Source: Lentisphaerota bacterium (GTDB lineage Bacteria > Verrucomicrobiota > Lentisphaeria > Oligosphaerales > PUNB01). From it: a stretch of DNA of 24,350 bases. Both the position numbers and the translations under genes were made by a program. Of the stretch, positions 16,143 to 24,321 are shown piece after piece. The first letter of the stretch is position 1. Every line of letters begins with the position of its first letter. The notes under the pieces were generated by a model that did not search any database, was not told the origin of the DNA, and worked only from the letters and a program-made list of their open reading frames with translations. The stretch covers positions 1 through 24,350 of the forward strand of contig PUNB01000251.1 of assembly GCA_003552565.1 (NCBI GenBank), in the 5' to 3' direction.

Positions 16143-17862
16143 GCGCCGACTTTTCCTCCGGTGTGAAGGAGTTGATTACCGAGTCCAGTATAACTTCCGT
16201 TTCCGCCGCGTTCTCCCCCATCAGACAGGCGATTTCCTGAACAGTCCGAAGGTTCTTATCAATAACCTCTCGGGCCCGGCGAATCACTTCCTGCCGCTGT
16301 ACAGCGGGCTGGGTTATATCCTGCAGAATGGAGCCGACCAATCGGTGTTTTTCAATGGAAAAAATGGAAATCCGCACCACTTTTTGATCCAGTTTCAGAT
16401 CGCGGTCAAGCAGGTCCACCCCTGTCTCCAGGACATTGGCGAAGAGAGCATGAAAAGAAGCCAGCCGCTCCAGCCGCGCCCCTTCCATTCCCGGGCGGGC
16501 CTGATAAATCTCCCAGGCTTCTTGGCCCAGAAGTTTAGCGAAAGGTTCATTCGATTCCACCACACATAGGTTTTCATCCACCAGCACTACCCCGGAAGGC
16601 ATGGTTTTAAGCAAGGCGTTGGCTTTATTTTGAGCCAGTTTCCGCATATAGGAAACACACATTCCCCGTTCCGCCTTACCCTCCAGCAAAGCCTCGGCGA
16701 AAGCCCGGCAGTTATCATAACCACAGCCGCCGCAATTGAGTTCATCTTCCTGCCGGTACTTTCCTACCTGCTTCAGCGCCTGGCGAATTTCCATGGACGA
16801 AAAATTTCCTTTCACCACCGGCTCTTCAACCCACTCCCAACGCAGGTCCAGATCCATTCCAGGTGTGGGTTCGAGATGCCGAGGGGCGTAATTATAAACC
16901 ATGCGCCGCCGGGCCACGGTGCCGCCCCTCTCCTGTTCAGCTCCCGGCCCGTTGACACAGCCGCCTCGGCAGGCCAGAAGCTCCAGAAACAGATGACGTT
17001 CGAGAGAAGCTGTATCAACATCCCGCAGTGCCTGCTGAATGGCTTCGATTCCAGAAAAATCCATGTAATCCACCTGCTCCATCCCGATGTGCGGCTTTAG
17101 ACTGTCAATCATGCCGCCGTCCACCGGGTACAAAGCCCCTTCACGAGCCGCTTCCGGCTCAAAAACATCAGCTTTATCCGGATTAACCGTCCAAGGGTCT
17201 ATGTTTTCCTGCCGCAGCCACTGCCGAAGATCGGCGAAGGTTAAAGCGCTTTCCAGCAGCTCCGGATGCGTGGAGGCTTCTTTTTTCTTGGCTGCGCAAG
17301 GGCTGAAGAAAACCACTGCCGCGTCTTCGCCAAAATGATTTTTCAGCATACGACAGTGCGCCAGCACCGGCGAGATCAGACTGGTCAAAGCTCCTGCATG
17401 CTCAGGATGATACTTGGTAAGCAGCTCCACCACCGCCGGACAGGCCGAAGAAATAAACATACGCGGCTCAGTCTCCTGGCTTATTTGCCGTGCAATCGAA
17501 GCGCTCACCTGCTGGGCGCCGAGGGCAGTCTCGGATACCGCCGTAAAACCGAGCTGTTTCAGCGCGTGAATCATTTTTGACGGGGACACATCCGGAAATT
17601 CACTGACAAACGAAGGCGCCAGCGAGGCGATCACTGGACGGCCGCTTTTAAGCAGCTCGCGAGCCTGCAGCAGGTCATCGCGAATGCGTTTGGCGCCGAC
17701 CGGACAGGCATTCACGCACGAACCGCAGGCGATACATAGTTCTTCAAGCACCGCCGCCCGGCCGTTTTCCAGGCGAATAGCTTTGACCGGACAGTTACGA
17801 ACACATTTGTAACAGTCGCGGCACTCCGCTTTTTCCGTAAACACCGGCGATAATTCATGCAT
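16096..17862 (-). CDS. hydS: Sensory [FeFe] hydrogenase-like protein with PAS domain (group C, phosphatase-linked type)
   Basis: Probable H2 or redox sensor. In the 588 residues there are two N-terminal [4Fe-4S] motifs (C14, C17, C20, C24 and C43, C46, C49, C53). An H-cluster domain follows, with L1 SSACPAV (C141), L2 SPCAAKKKE (C189) and L3 LLACRGGCVNG (C298, C302). All four H-cluster cysteine ligands are kept, but the preceding L1 residue, Cys in catalytic enzymes and needed for proton transfer, is Ala140. Next is a four-Cys iron-sulfur motif (C377, C380, C385, C402) and a PAS-like domain at about 415-535. This architecture and the overlapping SpoIIE gene match hydrogenases of group C3 in published classifications. 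It starts 52 bases after hydA in the same operon. The symbol is by architecture. Confidence 0.87.
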   Translation of the reverse strand: MHELSPVFTEKAECRDCYKCVRNCPVKAIRLENGRAAVLEELCIACGSCVNACPVGAKRIRDDLLQARELLKSGRPVIASLAPSFVSEFPDVSPSKMIHALKQLGFTAVSETALGAQQVSASIARQISQETEPRMFISSACPAVVELLTKYHPEHAGALTSLISPVLAHCRMLKNHFGEDAAVVFFSPCAAKKKEASTHPELLESALTFADLRQWLRQENIDPWTVNPDKADVFEPEAAREGALYPVDGGMIDSLKPHIGMEQVDYMDFSGIEAIQQALRDVDTASLERHLFLELLACRGGCVNGPGAEQERGGTVARRRMVYNYAPRHLEPTPGMDLDLRWEWVEEPVVKGNFSSMEIRQALKQVGKYRQEDELNCGGCGYDNCRAFAEALLEGKAERGMCVSYMRKLAQNKANALLKTMPSGVVLVDENLCVVESNEPFAKLLGQEAWEIYQARPGMEGARLERLASFHALFANVLETGVDLLDRDLKLDQKVVRISIFSIEKHRLVGSILQDITQPAVQRQEVIRRAREVIDKNLRTVQEIACLMGENAAETEVILDSVINSFTPEEKSAHEPSEIYRNRSLPGS

Positions 17863-17914
17863 GAAAAGTTTCTTCTTTATTTTTATTGTTTGCTGGAAGA
17901 AAATGCCCCTGCGG

Positions 17915-20005
17915 CTAATTCAGTTTTTTCAGTTTTTCCTGAATCGCCGTTTTGGCGGCATTGACATCGCAATTCTCCAGAAGCTCTTCATCGACCGACA
18001 CCACCGGCCCATGCTCGCTCATCCAGGTTTTTCTACAGGTCATCGGCCTTATACCGGCCATGGCCATCACCGGACCGCGGTCACAGCGTTCGTGGCAGTA
18101 AGTGCCGCAGAGTTCAACTTCTTCCTCTTGACCGGTTTCTTTCAGGTAAGCGGCAAGCTCACTGTAAAGCTCTTGCGACCCCCGCAGAAAACATCCAGTG
18201 CCGACACAAACCTCGATCTTAACTTTTTCTTTCGGCCGCGGATGATGCTCCTCCGGCACTTCCAGACCGAGAGTCGGACGACGATTGGTGTAATCGGTAT
18301 GCAGAAGCCGATGGGCAATTTCACTGCCCGGCTCCCGCAGAACCTTATTATACCCTTCCTGAACATAAGGATTTTCCTGGGGTGCATGCAGCTGCAGGGT
18401 TTCATCGGCGTTGAACAGGCCGTGAATCCTTCGTTCCCGCGTTTCTTCCTCGCCGTTCACCGGCTGTCCGCCGCCGCTGACACAGCCGCCAGCGCAAGCC
18501 ATGACTTCTACAAAATCATAATCAGCTTCTCCCCTTGCCACTCGTTCAACCAGCTGACGAGCGTTGCCCAGGCCAAAGACCACCGCCAGTTTAATTTTAT
18601 TCTCTCCCAGTTCAACCTCAGTTTCCAGCAAACCGCGGTTCCCCCGCACTTGGTGGAATTCAAATTCTTCACGTCGGCTGCCGGTGACTTCTTCATAGGC
18701 GTAACGCAGAACCGCCTCGGTGACCCCGCCCGAACTGCCGAAAATCACGCCGGCGCCGGTTTTGAAACCGAACGGCATATCGAACGCCCGCGGCTCAAGA
18801 TTGGTAAAACGAATACCCGCTTCTTTAATCATGCGGGTAACTTCCTGAGTCGTCAACACATGATCAACATCCGCCATTTCATCGCTCCAGAACTCCTCTC
18901 TTTTAGCCTCGAACTTTTTGGCTGTGCAGGGCATCAACGAAACGACCACAAGGTTCTTTTTCTCCACTCCCAGTCGTTCCGGCAGCATCCGTTTGGCTAA
19001 TGAACCAAACATCTGCTGGGGCGACCGGCAGGTCGAAAGATTAGGCAGCATTTCCGGATGATACTGCTCCATGAACTTTACCCAGGCCGGACAGCAGGAA
19101 GTGAACTGCGGCAGTTTTTCACCCGCCTGATAACGAGTCAGAAACTCATTCGCTTCTTCGATAACAGTCAGGTCGGCCGTGAAAGAAGTGTCGTAAACCT
19201 GGTCAAAGCCGAGACGCTTGAGGGCGGCCACGAGCCGGCCGGTGGCTAATTCACCCGGCGCTCCGCCAAAGGCTTCGCCCGCCGACACCCTTACCGCCGG
19301 AGCCAGCTGAACCACCACAGTCTTATCAGGATCATGCAGCGCTTCCCATACATCCTCAATCTCCGAACGCGGAGTGATAGCGCCGGTGGGACAGACGGCG
19401 GCGCACTGGCCGCAATTAACACACTCGACCTCGCCGAGACCTTTATTAAAGGCCGGCGCCACCTGGGTTTTGGCGCCGCGTCCGATGAAATCTATGGCTC
19501 CCACATCCTGAATCTCACCACAATAACGAACACAGTCTCCGCACAGCACGCACTTATTCGGATCGCGCACCAGCGATACGCCGCTGCGATCCAGAGGCTG
19601 CTGACGATTGTTCTCTTTAAAACGGATTTCATCAATACCCAGACGCCTGGCGATCTCCAGCAGCCGACAGGTGTCACTCTTGTCGCAGGTGGGACATTCC
19701 CGCTGGTGCCCGGCCAGCAGCAGTTCGACATTTATTTTACGCATCTGCCGCAATTCTTTGGTATCGGTCCGCACGCGCATGTTCGGCTCCGGTGCGGTCG
19801 AGCACGAGGTGACTATTCCCCGGCCCTCGACATCGACAATACACAATCGGCAGGCGCCGTACACACTCAGTTCCGAATGATAACAAAAGGTCGGTATGTC
19901 AATATCGGCTTTCCTTAGAACCGCCAGAAGGTTGGTTTCTTCGTTGAACGACACTTCCCGGCCGTTAACTGTCAGAGTTGTTTTTGTTTCGCTGGTATTC
20001 CGCAT
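17915..20005 (-). CDS. hydA: [FeFe] hydrogenase catalytic subunit HydA (trimeric, bifurcating type)
   Basis: Catalytic subunit that makes or oxidises H2, expected to work in a soluble HydABC complex with ferredoxin and NAD(H). The 696 residues show a plant-type [2Fe-2S] domain (C41, C52, C55, C68), a His-Cys [4Fe-4S] site (H100, C104, C107, C113) and two [4Fe-4S] clusters (C152-C162 and C195-C205). The H-cluster has TSCCPAW (C304, C305), MPCTAKKFE (C360) and EVMACAGGC (C504, C508). Both the cluster ligands and the proton-transfer Cys304 are present, so it should be active. The C-terminal ~100 residues add a thioredoxin-like [2Fe-2S] domain (CVGTGC and CGTYCHERC). It starts three bases after hydB. 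Maturases HydE, HydF and HydG are not in the window and would be needed from elsewhere. Confidence 0.96.
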   Translation of the reverse strand: MRNTSETKTTLTVNGREVSFNEETNLLAVLRKADIDIPTFCYHSELSVYGACRLCIVDVEGRGIVTSCSTAPEPNMRVRTDTKELRQMRKINVELLLAGHQRECPTCDKSDTCRLLEIARRLGIDEIRFKENNRQQPLDRSGVSLVRDPNKCVLCGDCVRYCGEIQDVGAIDFIGRGAKTQVAPAFNKGLGEVECVNCGQCAAVCPTGAITPRSEIEDVWEALHDPDKTVVVQLAPAVRVSAGEAFGGAPGELATGRLVAALKRLGFDQVYDTSFTADLTVIEEANEFLTRYQAGEKLPQFTSCCPAWVKFMEQYHPEMLPNLSTCRSPQQMFGSLAKRMLPERLGVEKKNLVVVSLMPCTAKKFEAKREEFWSDEMADVDHVLTTQEVTRMIKEAGIRFTNLEPRAFDMPFGFKTGAGVIFGSSGGVTEAVLRYAYEEVTGSRREEFEFHQVRGNRGLLETEVELGENKIKLAVVFGLGNARQLVERVARGEADYDFVEVMACAGGCVSGGGQPVNGEEETRERRIHGLFNADETLQLHAPQENPYVQEGYNKVLREPGSEIAHRLLHTDYTNRRPTLGLEVPEEHHPRPKEKVKIEVCVGTGCFLRGSQELYSELAAYLKETGQEEEVELCGTYCHERCDRGPVMAMAGIRPMTCRKTWMSEHGPVVSVDEELLENCDVNAAKTAIQEKLKKLN

Positions 20006-20008
20006 GGT

Positions 20009-21928
20009 TTATACTCCCGTTATGGCATTGAATTTACAGACTTCGACACAGGCGCCGCACTTAACGCACAGTTCCACATCGATTTGGTGCGGCTGCTTGC
20101 GCTCGCCGCTGATGGCATCGACTGGACATTTTCGCACACAAGCCGTGCAGCCGATACATTTTTCCGGATCTATCTCCGGCCTGGCCAGAGCCTTGCACTG
20201 ACCGGTGGGACAGAACTTATCCTCGACATGCGCCCGATATTCTTCAGCGAAATAATCGAGCGTTGACAGCACCGGCGAGGGTGCAGTTTTGCCGAGCCCG
20301 CACAGCGAGGTCATCTGCACGGTTCGCGCCAGCTCCTTGAGATCGGACAGCACCGTCTCGTCCGCCCGGCCCTCCATGATATCGTCAAGCATCACCAGCA
20401 TCTGTCGGGTGCCCTCACGGCAGGGAACGCATTTTCCGCAGGATTCATTCTGAGTGAACTGCATGAAAAACCGCGCCACGCTGACCATGCAGGTCTGCTG
20501 ATTCATCACCACCAGGCCGCCCGAACCGACCATCGCTCCGACCTCCCGCAGAGAGTCGAAGTCCAGGGGCAGATCAAGCTCTTTGTCAGTCAAACAGCCG
20601 CCCGAGGGGCCGCCGATCTGCACCGCCTTGAAACCGTCCTCAAGCACTTTGCCCGAATCATCAGTGACTCCGCCGCCGATATTGTAAACAATCTCCCGCA
20701 GGGAAGTGCCGAAAGGCACTTCAATCAAGCCGGTGTTGGCCACATGTCCGGTCAAGGCGAAGGTTTTGGTGCCGGGTGAATTGTCACTGCCCATGCGCTT
20801 GAACTCGGCGGCGCCGAGGTTGATTATACGCGGCACGGTGGCCAGAGTTTCGACGTTGTTTATCACCGTGGGACAGCCCCAAAGCCCGGACTGAGCCGGG
20901 AACGGCGGCTTAATTCCCGGCATGCCGCGCCGTCCCTCAATCGAAGCGATCAAAGCTGTCTCCTCACCACAGACAAAAGCGCCGGCGCCTTCCATCACCG
21001 TAAAATGCATCTTCAGGCCGCTGCCGAAAACATTGTCGCCGATAATACCGAATTCCTCGGCATCCGCCACCGCCCGACGAATTCGTTTAACCGCCAGCGG
21101 ATATTCGAGCCGCACATAAATAATTCCCTCCGAAGCGCCAACCGCCCGGGCAGCGATCATCATTCCCTCCAGAACACTATGCGGATTGCCCTCCATTAAA
21201 CTGCGGTCCATGAAGGCGCCCGGGTCGCCTTCGTCGCCGTTGCAGATAACAAATTTGCGCTCGCCTTCCTGAATGCGCGTAAGCTCCCATTTACGTCCGG
21301 CGGGAAATCCGCCGCCGCCGCGGCCGCGCAAACCCGAGTCCAGAATTTCCTGACAAACCTCTTCCGGTGTCATGTTTAAGTACGCCTCCCGGGCCGCGGC
21401 GTAACCGCTGTTGGCCACGTATTCCCGCAGATCTTCCGGGTCCAGGAATGCGCAGCTTTGCAATACGGTACGGGTCTGTCGGTTGTAAAAAGGGATATCT
21501 CCGGTGCCTCGGCAAACCTCTCCCGATACAGGATGGCGATAAAGCAGCCGCTCGACAGTTTCACCATTCCGCAAAGTCGCCACTATTTCCGCCGCGTCGT
21601 CAACCCCGACACGGCAATAAAGGATATTATCCGGGAATATCGTCACCAAGGGGCCCATCTGGCAGAATCCCTGGCAGCCGCTCTTTGAAATACGCGTGAC
21701 CTGCCGGCCTGCGGTCTGCTCGTCTTCCTCCTGCCGCAATTCAACCTTCGCTTCCAGTCCGGCCTCCTGGACCGCTTCCAGAAGAGCCTGATGAACTTCA
21801 AGCGCACCGCCGGCGACACAGCCGGTTCCGGCGCACACCACCAGCCTCCGGCGAACCCGCTCCGCCTGCTGTGTGTACTTAGCCGCTAAAAGTTCTAAAT
21901 CCACCGCTGGTTTAGTCATCATCGTCAT
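20009..21928 (-). CDS. hydB: HydB, NuoF-like flavin and NAD(H)-binding subunit of the [FeFe] hydrogenase
   Basis: Flavoprotein subunit where NAD(H) reacts and where electron bifurcation is thought to occur in HydABC complexes. The 639 residues comprise an N-terminal thioredoxin-like [2Fe-2S] domain (C32, C37 and SGCQGFC), the NuoF core with GLRGRGGGGFPAGRKWE for NAD and CNGDEGDPGAFMDRSLMEGN for FMN, an SLBB segment, the CGKCVPCREGTRQ [4Fe-4S] motif, and a C-terminal two-cluster ferredoxin domain (CIGCTACVRKCP and CVKCGACVEVC). Such N- and C-terminal additions distinguish hydrogenase HydB from respiratory NuoF. The ATG at 21928 overlaps the hydC stop by four bases, with GGAG upstream. It looks complete. 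Confidence 0.96.
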   Translation of the reverse strand: MTMMTKPAVDLELLAAKYTQQAERVRRRLVVCAGTGCVAGGALEVHQALLEAVQEAGLEAKVELRQEEDEQTAGRQVTRISKSGCQGFCQMGPLVTIFPDNILYCRVGVDDAAEIVATLRNGETVERLLYRHPVSGEVCRGTGDIPFYNRQTRTVLQSCAFLDPEDLREYVANSGYAAAREAYLNMTPEEVCQEILDSGLRGRGGGGFPAGRKWELTRIQEGERKFVICNGDEGDPGAFMDRSLMEGNPHSVLEGMMIAARAVGASEGIIYVRLEYPLAVKRIRRAVADAEEFGIIGDNVFGSGLKMHFTVMEGAGAFVCGEETALIASIEGRRGMPGIKPPFPAQSGLWGCPTVINNVETLATVPRIINLGAAEFKRMGSDNSPGTKTFALTGHVANTGLIEVPFGTSLREIVYNIGGGVTDDSGKVLEDGFKAVQIGGPSGGCLTDKELDLPLDFDSLREVGAMVGSGGLVVMNQQTCMVSVARFFMQFTQNESCGKCVPCREGTRQMLVMLDDIMEGRADETVLSDLKELARTVQMTSLCGLGKTAPSPVLSTLDYFAEEYRAHVEDKFCPTGQCKALARPEIDPEKCIGCTACVRKCPVDAISGERKQPHQIDVELCVKCGACVEVCKFNAITGV

Positions 21929-22455
21929 TGATTATTCTCCTGTTCCATGATTTTATCGATTAAAGCCACCGCTCCCTCCGGAGTCATCTGTCCGTAAGTC
22001 TGTTCATTGACCAGCATAACCGGCGCCAGACCGCAGGCGCCCAGACATGATACGGTCTCCACCGTAAAAAGCATGTCATCGGTGGTTTCCTGTTCTTCCC
22101 CCAAGCCAAGCCGGGAACGCATAGCTTCCAGTATAGGGATCGAAGCCTTGACATGACAAGCCGTGCCGTCGCACAAGCGAATGATATATTTGCCTTTCGG
22201 CTGCAAAGCGAAATGTGCATAAAAAGTGGCAACTCCGTAAACCCGCGCCGCCGGCAGTCCAAGTGCCGCGGCAACGTAACTCATGGCATCCTCCGGCAGA
22301 TAACGATACTCCTCCTGCACCTTCTGCAGAATCGGCACCAGCCGCGCCGGGTCATGGTTGTTGTCACGTAGTATTTCCCGAATTTTTTCAAAGCTGCGCA
22401 CCGGCTGCTTCTGTTTTTCCGCCTGTACCGCCGAGCTATCAGTATTTTGGCACAT
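21925..22455 (-). CDS. hydC: HydC, NuoE-like [2Fe-2S] subunit of the [FeFe] hydrogenase
   Basis: Small thioredoxin-like ferredoxin subunit that passes electrons within the HydABC complex. The 176 residues have the NuoE fold signature: a helical N-terminal part (PILQKVQEEYRYLPEDAMSY), GVATFYAHF, and four [2Fe-2S] ligands C95, C100, C137 and C141 in CDGTACH and SCLGACGLAP. It is the first gene of the five-gene hyd operon, preceded by an AGGGAG ribosome-binding site and a promoter/operator candidate region. Its four-base overlap with hydB shows coupling. Confidence 0.96.
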   Translation of the reverse strand: MCQNTDSSAVQAEKQKQPVRSFEKIREILRDNNHDPARLVPILQKVQEEYRYLPEDAMSYVAAALGLPAARVYGVATFYAHFALQPKGKYIIRLCDGTACHVKASIPILEAMRSRLGLGEEQETTDDMLFTVETVSCLGACGLAPVMLVNEQTYGQMTPEGAVALIDKIMEQENNQ

Positions 22456-22521
22456 ATTACAACTTCTCCCTATTGACTGTTTCAGAAAAGATTCGCACCG
22501 CGTCGAACGATTAAAGTACTT

Positions 22522-22549
22522 AACATATCTATATTTACCAACACTGCAA
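22522..22549 (-). promoter_or_regulatory. Candidate promoter of the hydCBA operon
   Basis: On the minus strand TTGCAG (22544-22549) and TATGTT (22522-22527) are spaced by 16 bases, each matching sigma70 consensus at four positions. Transcription would begin near 22515, about 60 bases before the hydC ATG. The match is modest, but its distance from the inverted repeat at 22568-22583 is typical of an activator-dependent promoter. Confidence 0.4.
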
Positions 22550-22567
22550 GCAATATACTATGTTTTT

Positions 22568-22583
22568 TGTGATTGCTTTCACA
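22568..22583. promoter_or_regulatory. TGTGA-N6-TCACA inverted repeat upstream of hydC (CRP/FNR-family or Rex-like operator)
   Basis: TGTGATTGCTTTCACA has two perfect five-base half-sites with a six-base spacer, the arrangement bound by CRP-type regulators. Flanking T's also make it resemble the Rex consensus (TTGTGA ... TCACAA), which would suit redox control of a hydrogenase by NADH. Its centre is about 61 bases upstream of the start predicted from the neighbouring promoter candidate, a classic class I activator distance. The regulator itself is not in the window. Confidence 0.5.
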
Positions 22584-22735
22584 TTACGACACATAAGCTC
22601 ATCGTTTGTTCCAGCTATAAGAGATTTTTTGTGCATTTTCGTGGCTATTGATCCCTTTGTTTCATACAAGCCCCGCCTCCGGCGCGATGCGCCTGACGCC
22701 CTGAGGGTGAGACTTATCCTTGGGCAATACCTCGA

Positions 22736-22877
22736 GAGCGGCCGCGTCCTCACGGCCATATAATGGAGGGCGAGCAGCTTGCCTGAGCCACACGAAGAGT
22801 GGTCAGGTCCCCGCGAGCCAAAACAGGCCCCGATTCCCTGCGAGCATTCCTTAATGGCCGCGAGGACGCGGCCGCTC
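22736..22877. repeat. GC-rich inverted repeat with nested hairpin
   Basis: Left arm 22736-22759 and right arm 22854-22877 are 24-base inverted copies with one mismatch, built on GCGGCCGCGTCCTC. They flank 94 bases that include a second hairpin at 22782-22807 (CCTGA-CCAC pairing with GTGG-TCAGG, one bulge, seven-base loop). The form resembles a REP/BIME-type or MITE-like dispersed element, but only one copy is in the window, so dispersal is not shown. Confidence 0.65.
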
Positions 22878-22887
22878 CATTTTTTGT

Positions 22888-23336
22888 GGCTAGACCCTCC
22901 GCGAAAAGGGGTTAAGACCTAATTTTGTGCTCACCTTGTCCCGCGAACCTTGTCCAGTGTTTTTTCGAGTTATGGGATGACAATGCTAACCTTTTAAGCT
23001 ATATTGATATACCATTTGCCGGAATTGTGGGAAACAGAGCGATAGACTTCTCTTGTCTCCAACCCGCCCGTAAAGGGTTCAAGATAGGATTTTGCTTTAT
23101 TCATCAAAATATGCCCGATTTTGCCCTTTTTTCGGGCTGTAAAAATGGCGACTTTGTCATTTTTGTCGGTTAAGCGGGTCGTTTAAGCGTACCCGAGCAA
23201 GGATGGCGGTTAAGAAAGCGATTAAGGCGAAAGATTATAAAGAAAGATTAGGGAAAAATGGGTGCTCCCCTTAATCTTTTACCCTAATCTTTCGCCTTAA
23301 TCTCGTTTCCGAACCCTTTTCGCGGAGAGTCTAGCC
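22888..23336. mobile_element. MITE-like element bounded by 23-bp terminal inverted repeats
   Basis: Left end 22888-22910 and right end 23314-23336 are inverted copies identical at 22 of 23 positions, starting GGCTAGAC and containing CTCCGCGAAAAGGG. They enclose 403 bases with no transposase, so a non-autonomous element is the simplest reading. A two-base GT flank on both sides could be a target duplication; rejoining the flanks would give ATTTTTTGTGCAT, a sequence also present intact at 22624-22636. Copy number elsewhere is unknown. Confidence 0.55.
23220..23302. repeat. Long hairpin with GATTA-rich arms
   Basis: GATTAAGGCGAAAGATTA (23220-23237) is perfectly inverted at 23285-23302, an 18-base stem. 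Inside it AAAGATTAGGG (23243-23253) pairs with CCCTTAATCTTT (23268-23279) with one bulge, so the arms continue inward around a short loop. Each arm contains repeated GATTA words. It lies near the right end of the TIR-bounded element. No T-tract follows, so it is not a standard terminator. Confidence 0.65.
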
Positions 23337-23363
23337 GTGCATGTAAACAAGGTATAACATACT

Positions 23364-24302
23364 ATGGGCAATGTTCGCAATACTTATGTTCAAAAACTGA
23401 CTGATGACCAGATAAATGTTTTATATGAACTGTTAAAAAACCGCGACTGGCAGTTTGACGAGCAGCCGCATGCCCGCTGGCGGGCGCGCAAAGAGAAAAC
23501 CGTCATCATTGTATATCAATCGGGAAAAACCGTTATCCAGGGAAAAGGCACAGAAGATTTTGTCCGCTTTACTCTTGAGCCCGAGATTGCGGGGGAAGCA
23601 AGAATGGGATATGAACACCTGCTGGCGGAGAAGGATAATCCCCAAATGTTTGAACCGCACATCGGAGTGGATGAAAGCGGCAAAGGGGATTATTTCGGCC
23701 CCCTGGTAATCGCCGCCGTTTACACAGACGAAGAAAGCGCCCGAAAATTACTTGAGTTGGGAGTGCGTGATTCTAAAATAATCAAAAATGACCGCCACAT
23801 CAGCAGCCTCACCCACAAGATCAAGGAAACTGTCAACCGACGTTTTTCAGTCGTCCCCATCGGAGTGGACGCTTATAATCGGCTCTACCGGAAAATCGGC
23901 AACCTGAATCGTCTGCTGGGATGGGGCCACGCCCGGGCTTTGGAAAATCTATTGGAAAAAACGCCAGACTGTCCGCGAGCTGTTTCTGACAAGTTTGCGC
24001 ATGAATCAGTGATACGCAATTCACTACAGGAAAGAGGGAAAAAAATTGAACTGGCACAGATTACCAAGGGAGAAGCTGATGTGGCGGTGGCGGCCGCGTC
24101 CATACTGGCGCGGGCGGAATTCGTCAGCCGGTTAGGGAATCTGGAAAAAGAATTTAGCTTGAAACTCCCCAAAGGCGCCGGCGAACCGGTTTTCAAGGCC
24201 GCCTGTTCGGCGGTCAGTACACACGGCCGGGAGGTTCTCGAAAAAATCGCCAAGACTCATTTTAAAACCACCAGCCGGGTGCTGGAAGAAACATCCGCGT
24301 GA
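23364..24302 (+). CDS. rnhC: Ribonuclease HIII
   Basis: Endonuclease that removes RNA from RNA-DNA hybrids during replication and transcription. The 312 residues fit RNase HIII: an N-terminal TBP-like substrate-binding domain at about 1-90, then the RNase H fold with GVDESGKGDYFGPLVIAAVY (catalytic Asp and Glu near residues 100-101), a further Asp in AVSDKFA, and the C-terminal motif GEADVAVAAASILARAEF with the last catalytic Asp. The DESGKGDYFGP signature separates it from RNase HII, which has DEAGRGP. The ATG at 23364 has only a weak AAGG element about 11 bases upstream. It is transcribed away from hydC and starts 27 bases after the TIR-bounded element. Confidence 0.95.
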   Translation: MGNVRNTYVQKLTDDQINVLYELLKNRDWQFDEQPHARWRARKEKTVIIVYQSGKTVIQGKGTEDFVRFTLEPEIAGEARMGYEHLLAEKDNPQMFEPHIGVDESGKGDYFGPLVIAAVYTDEESARKLLELGVRDSKIIKNDRHISSLTHKIKETVNRRFSVVPIGVDAYNRLYRKIGNLNRLLGWGHARALENLLEKTPDCPRAVSDKFAHESVIRNSLQERGKKIELAQITKGEADVAVAAASILARAEFVSRLGNLEKEFSLKLPKGAGEPVFKAACSAVSTHGREVLEKIAKTHFKTTSRVLEETSA

Positions 24303-24321
24303 TCCCGCTCCAGATTGCCTC

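Larger units (their letters stand above)
22456..23363. other. Repeat-rich intergenic region between hydC and rnhC
   Basis: Over 900 bases separate the divergent hydC and rnhC genes. No convincing gene is present; the open frames (for example a TTG-initiated 82-codon frame at 22925-23173) lie inside repeat elements and show no ribosome-binding site or family. The region is a mosaic: hyd promoter/operator sequence, an inverted repeat of GC-rich arms (22736-22877), a TIR-bounded element (22888-23336) and within it a long hairpin (23220-23302). The rnhC promoter is not evident. Confidence 0.7.

Noticed and set aside
22535..22759. 74-codon minus-strand frame upstream of hydC
   Set aside because: It runs through the hyd operator region and the left arm of a repeat, with arginine-rich composition typical of translated GC-rich repeats.
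23113..23137. GCCCGA/TCGGGC hairpin as an intrinsic terminator
   Set aside because: The stem is only six pairs with a 13-base loop and is not followed by a T-tract on either strand; no gene ends nearby.
22925..23173. 82-codon plus-strand frame starting with TTG
   Set aside because: It lies wholly inside the TIR-bounded element, has no ribosome-binding site and no recognisable family; I treat it as a by-product of the repeat.
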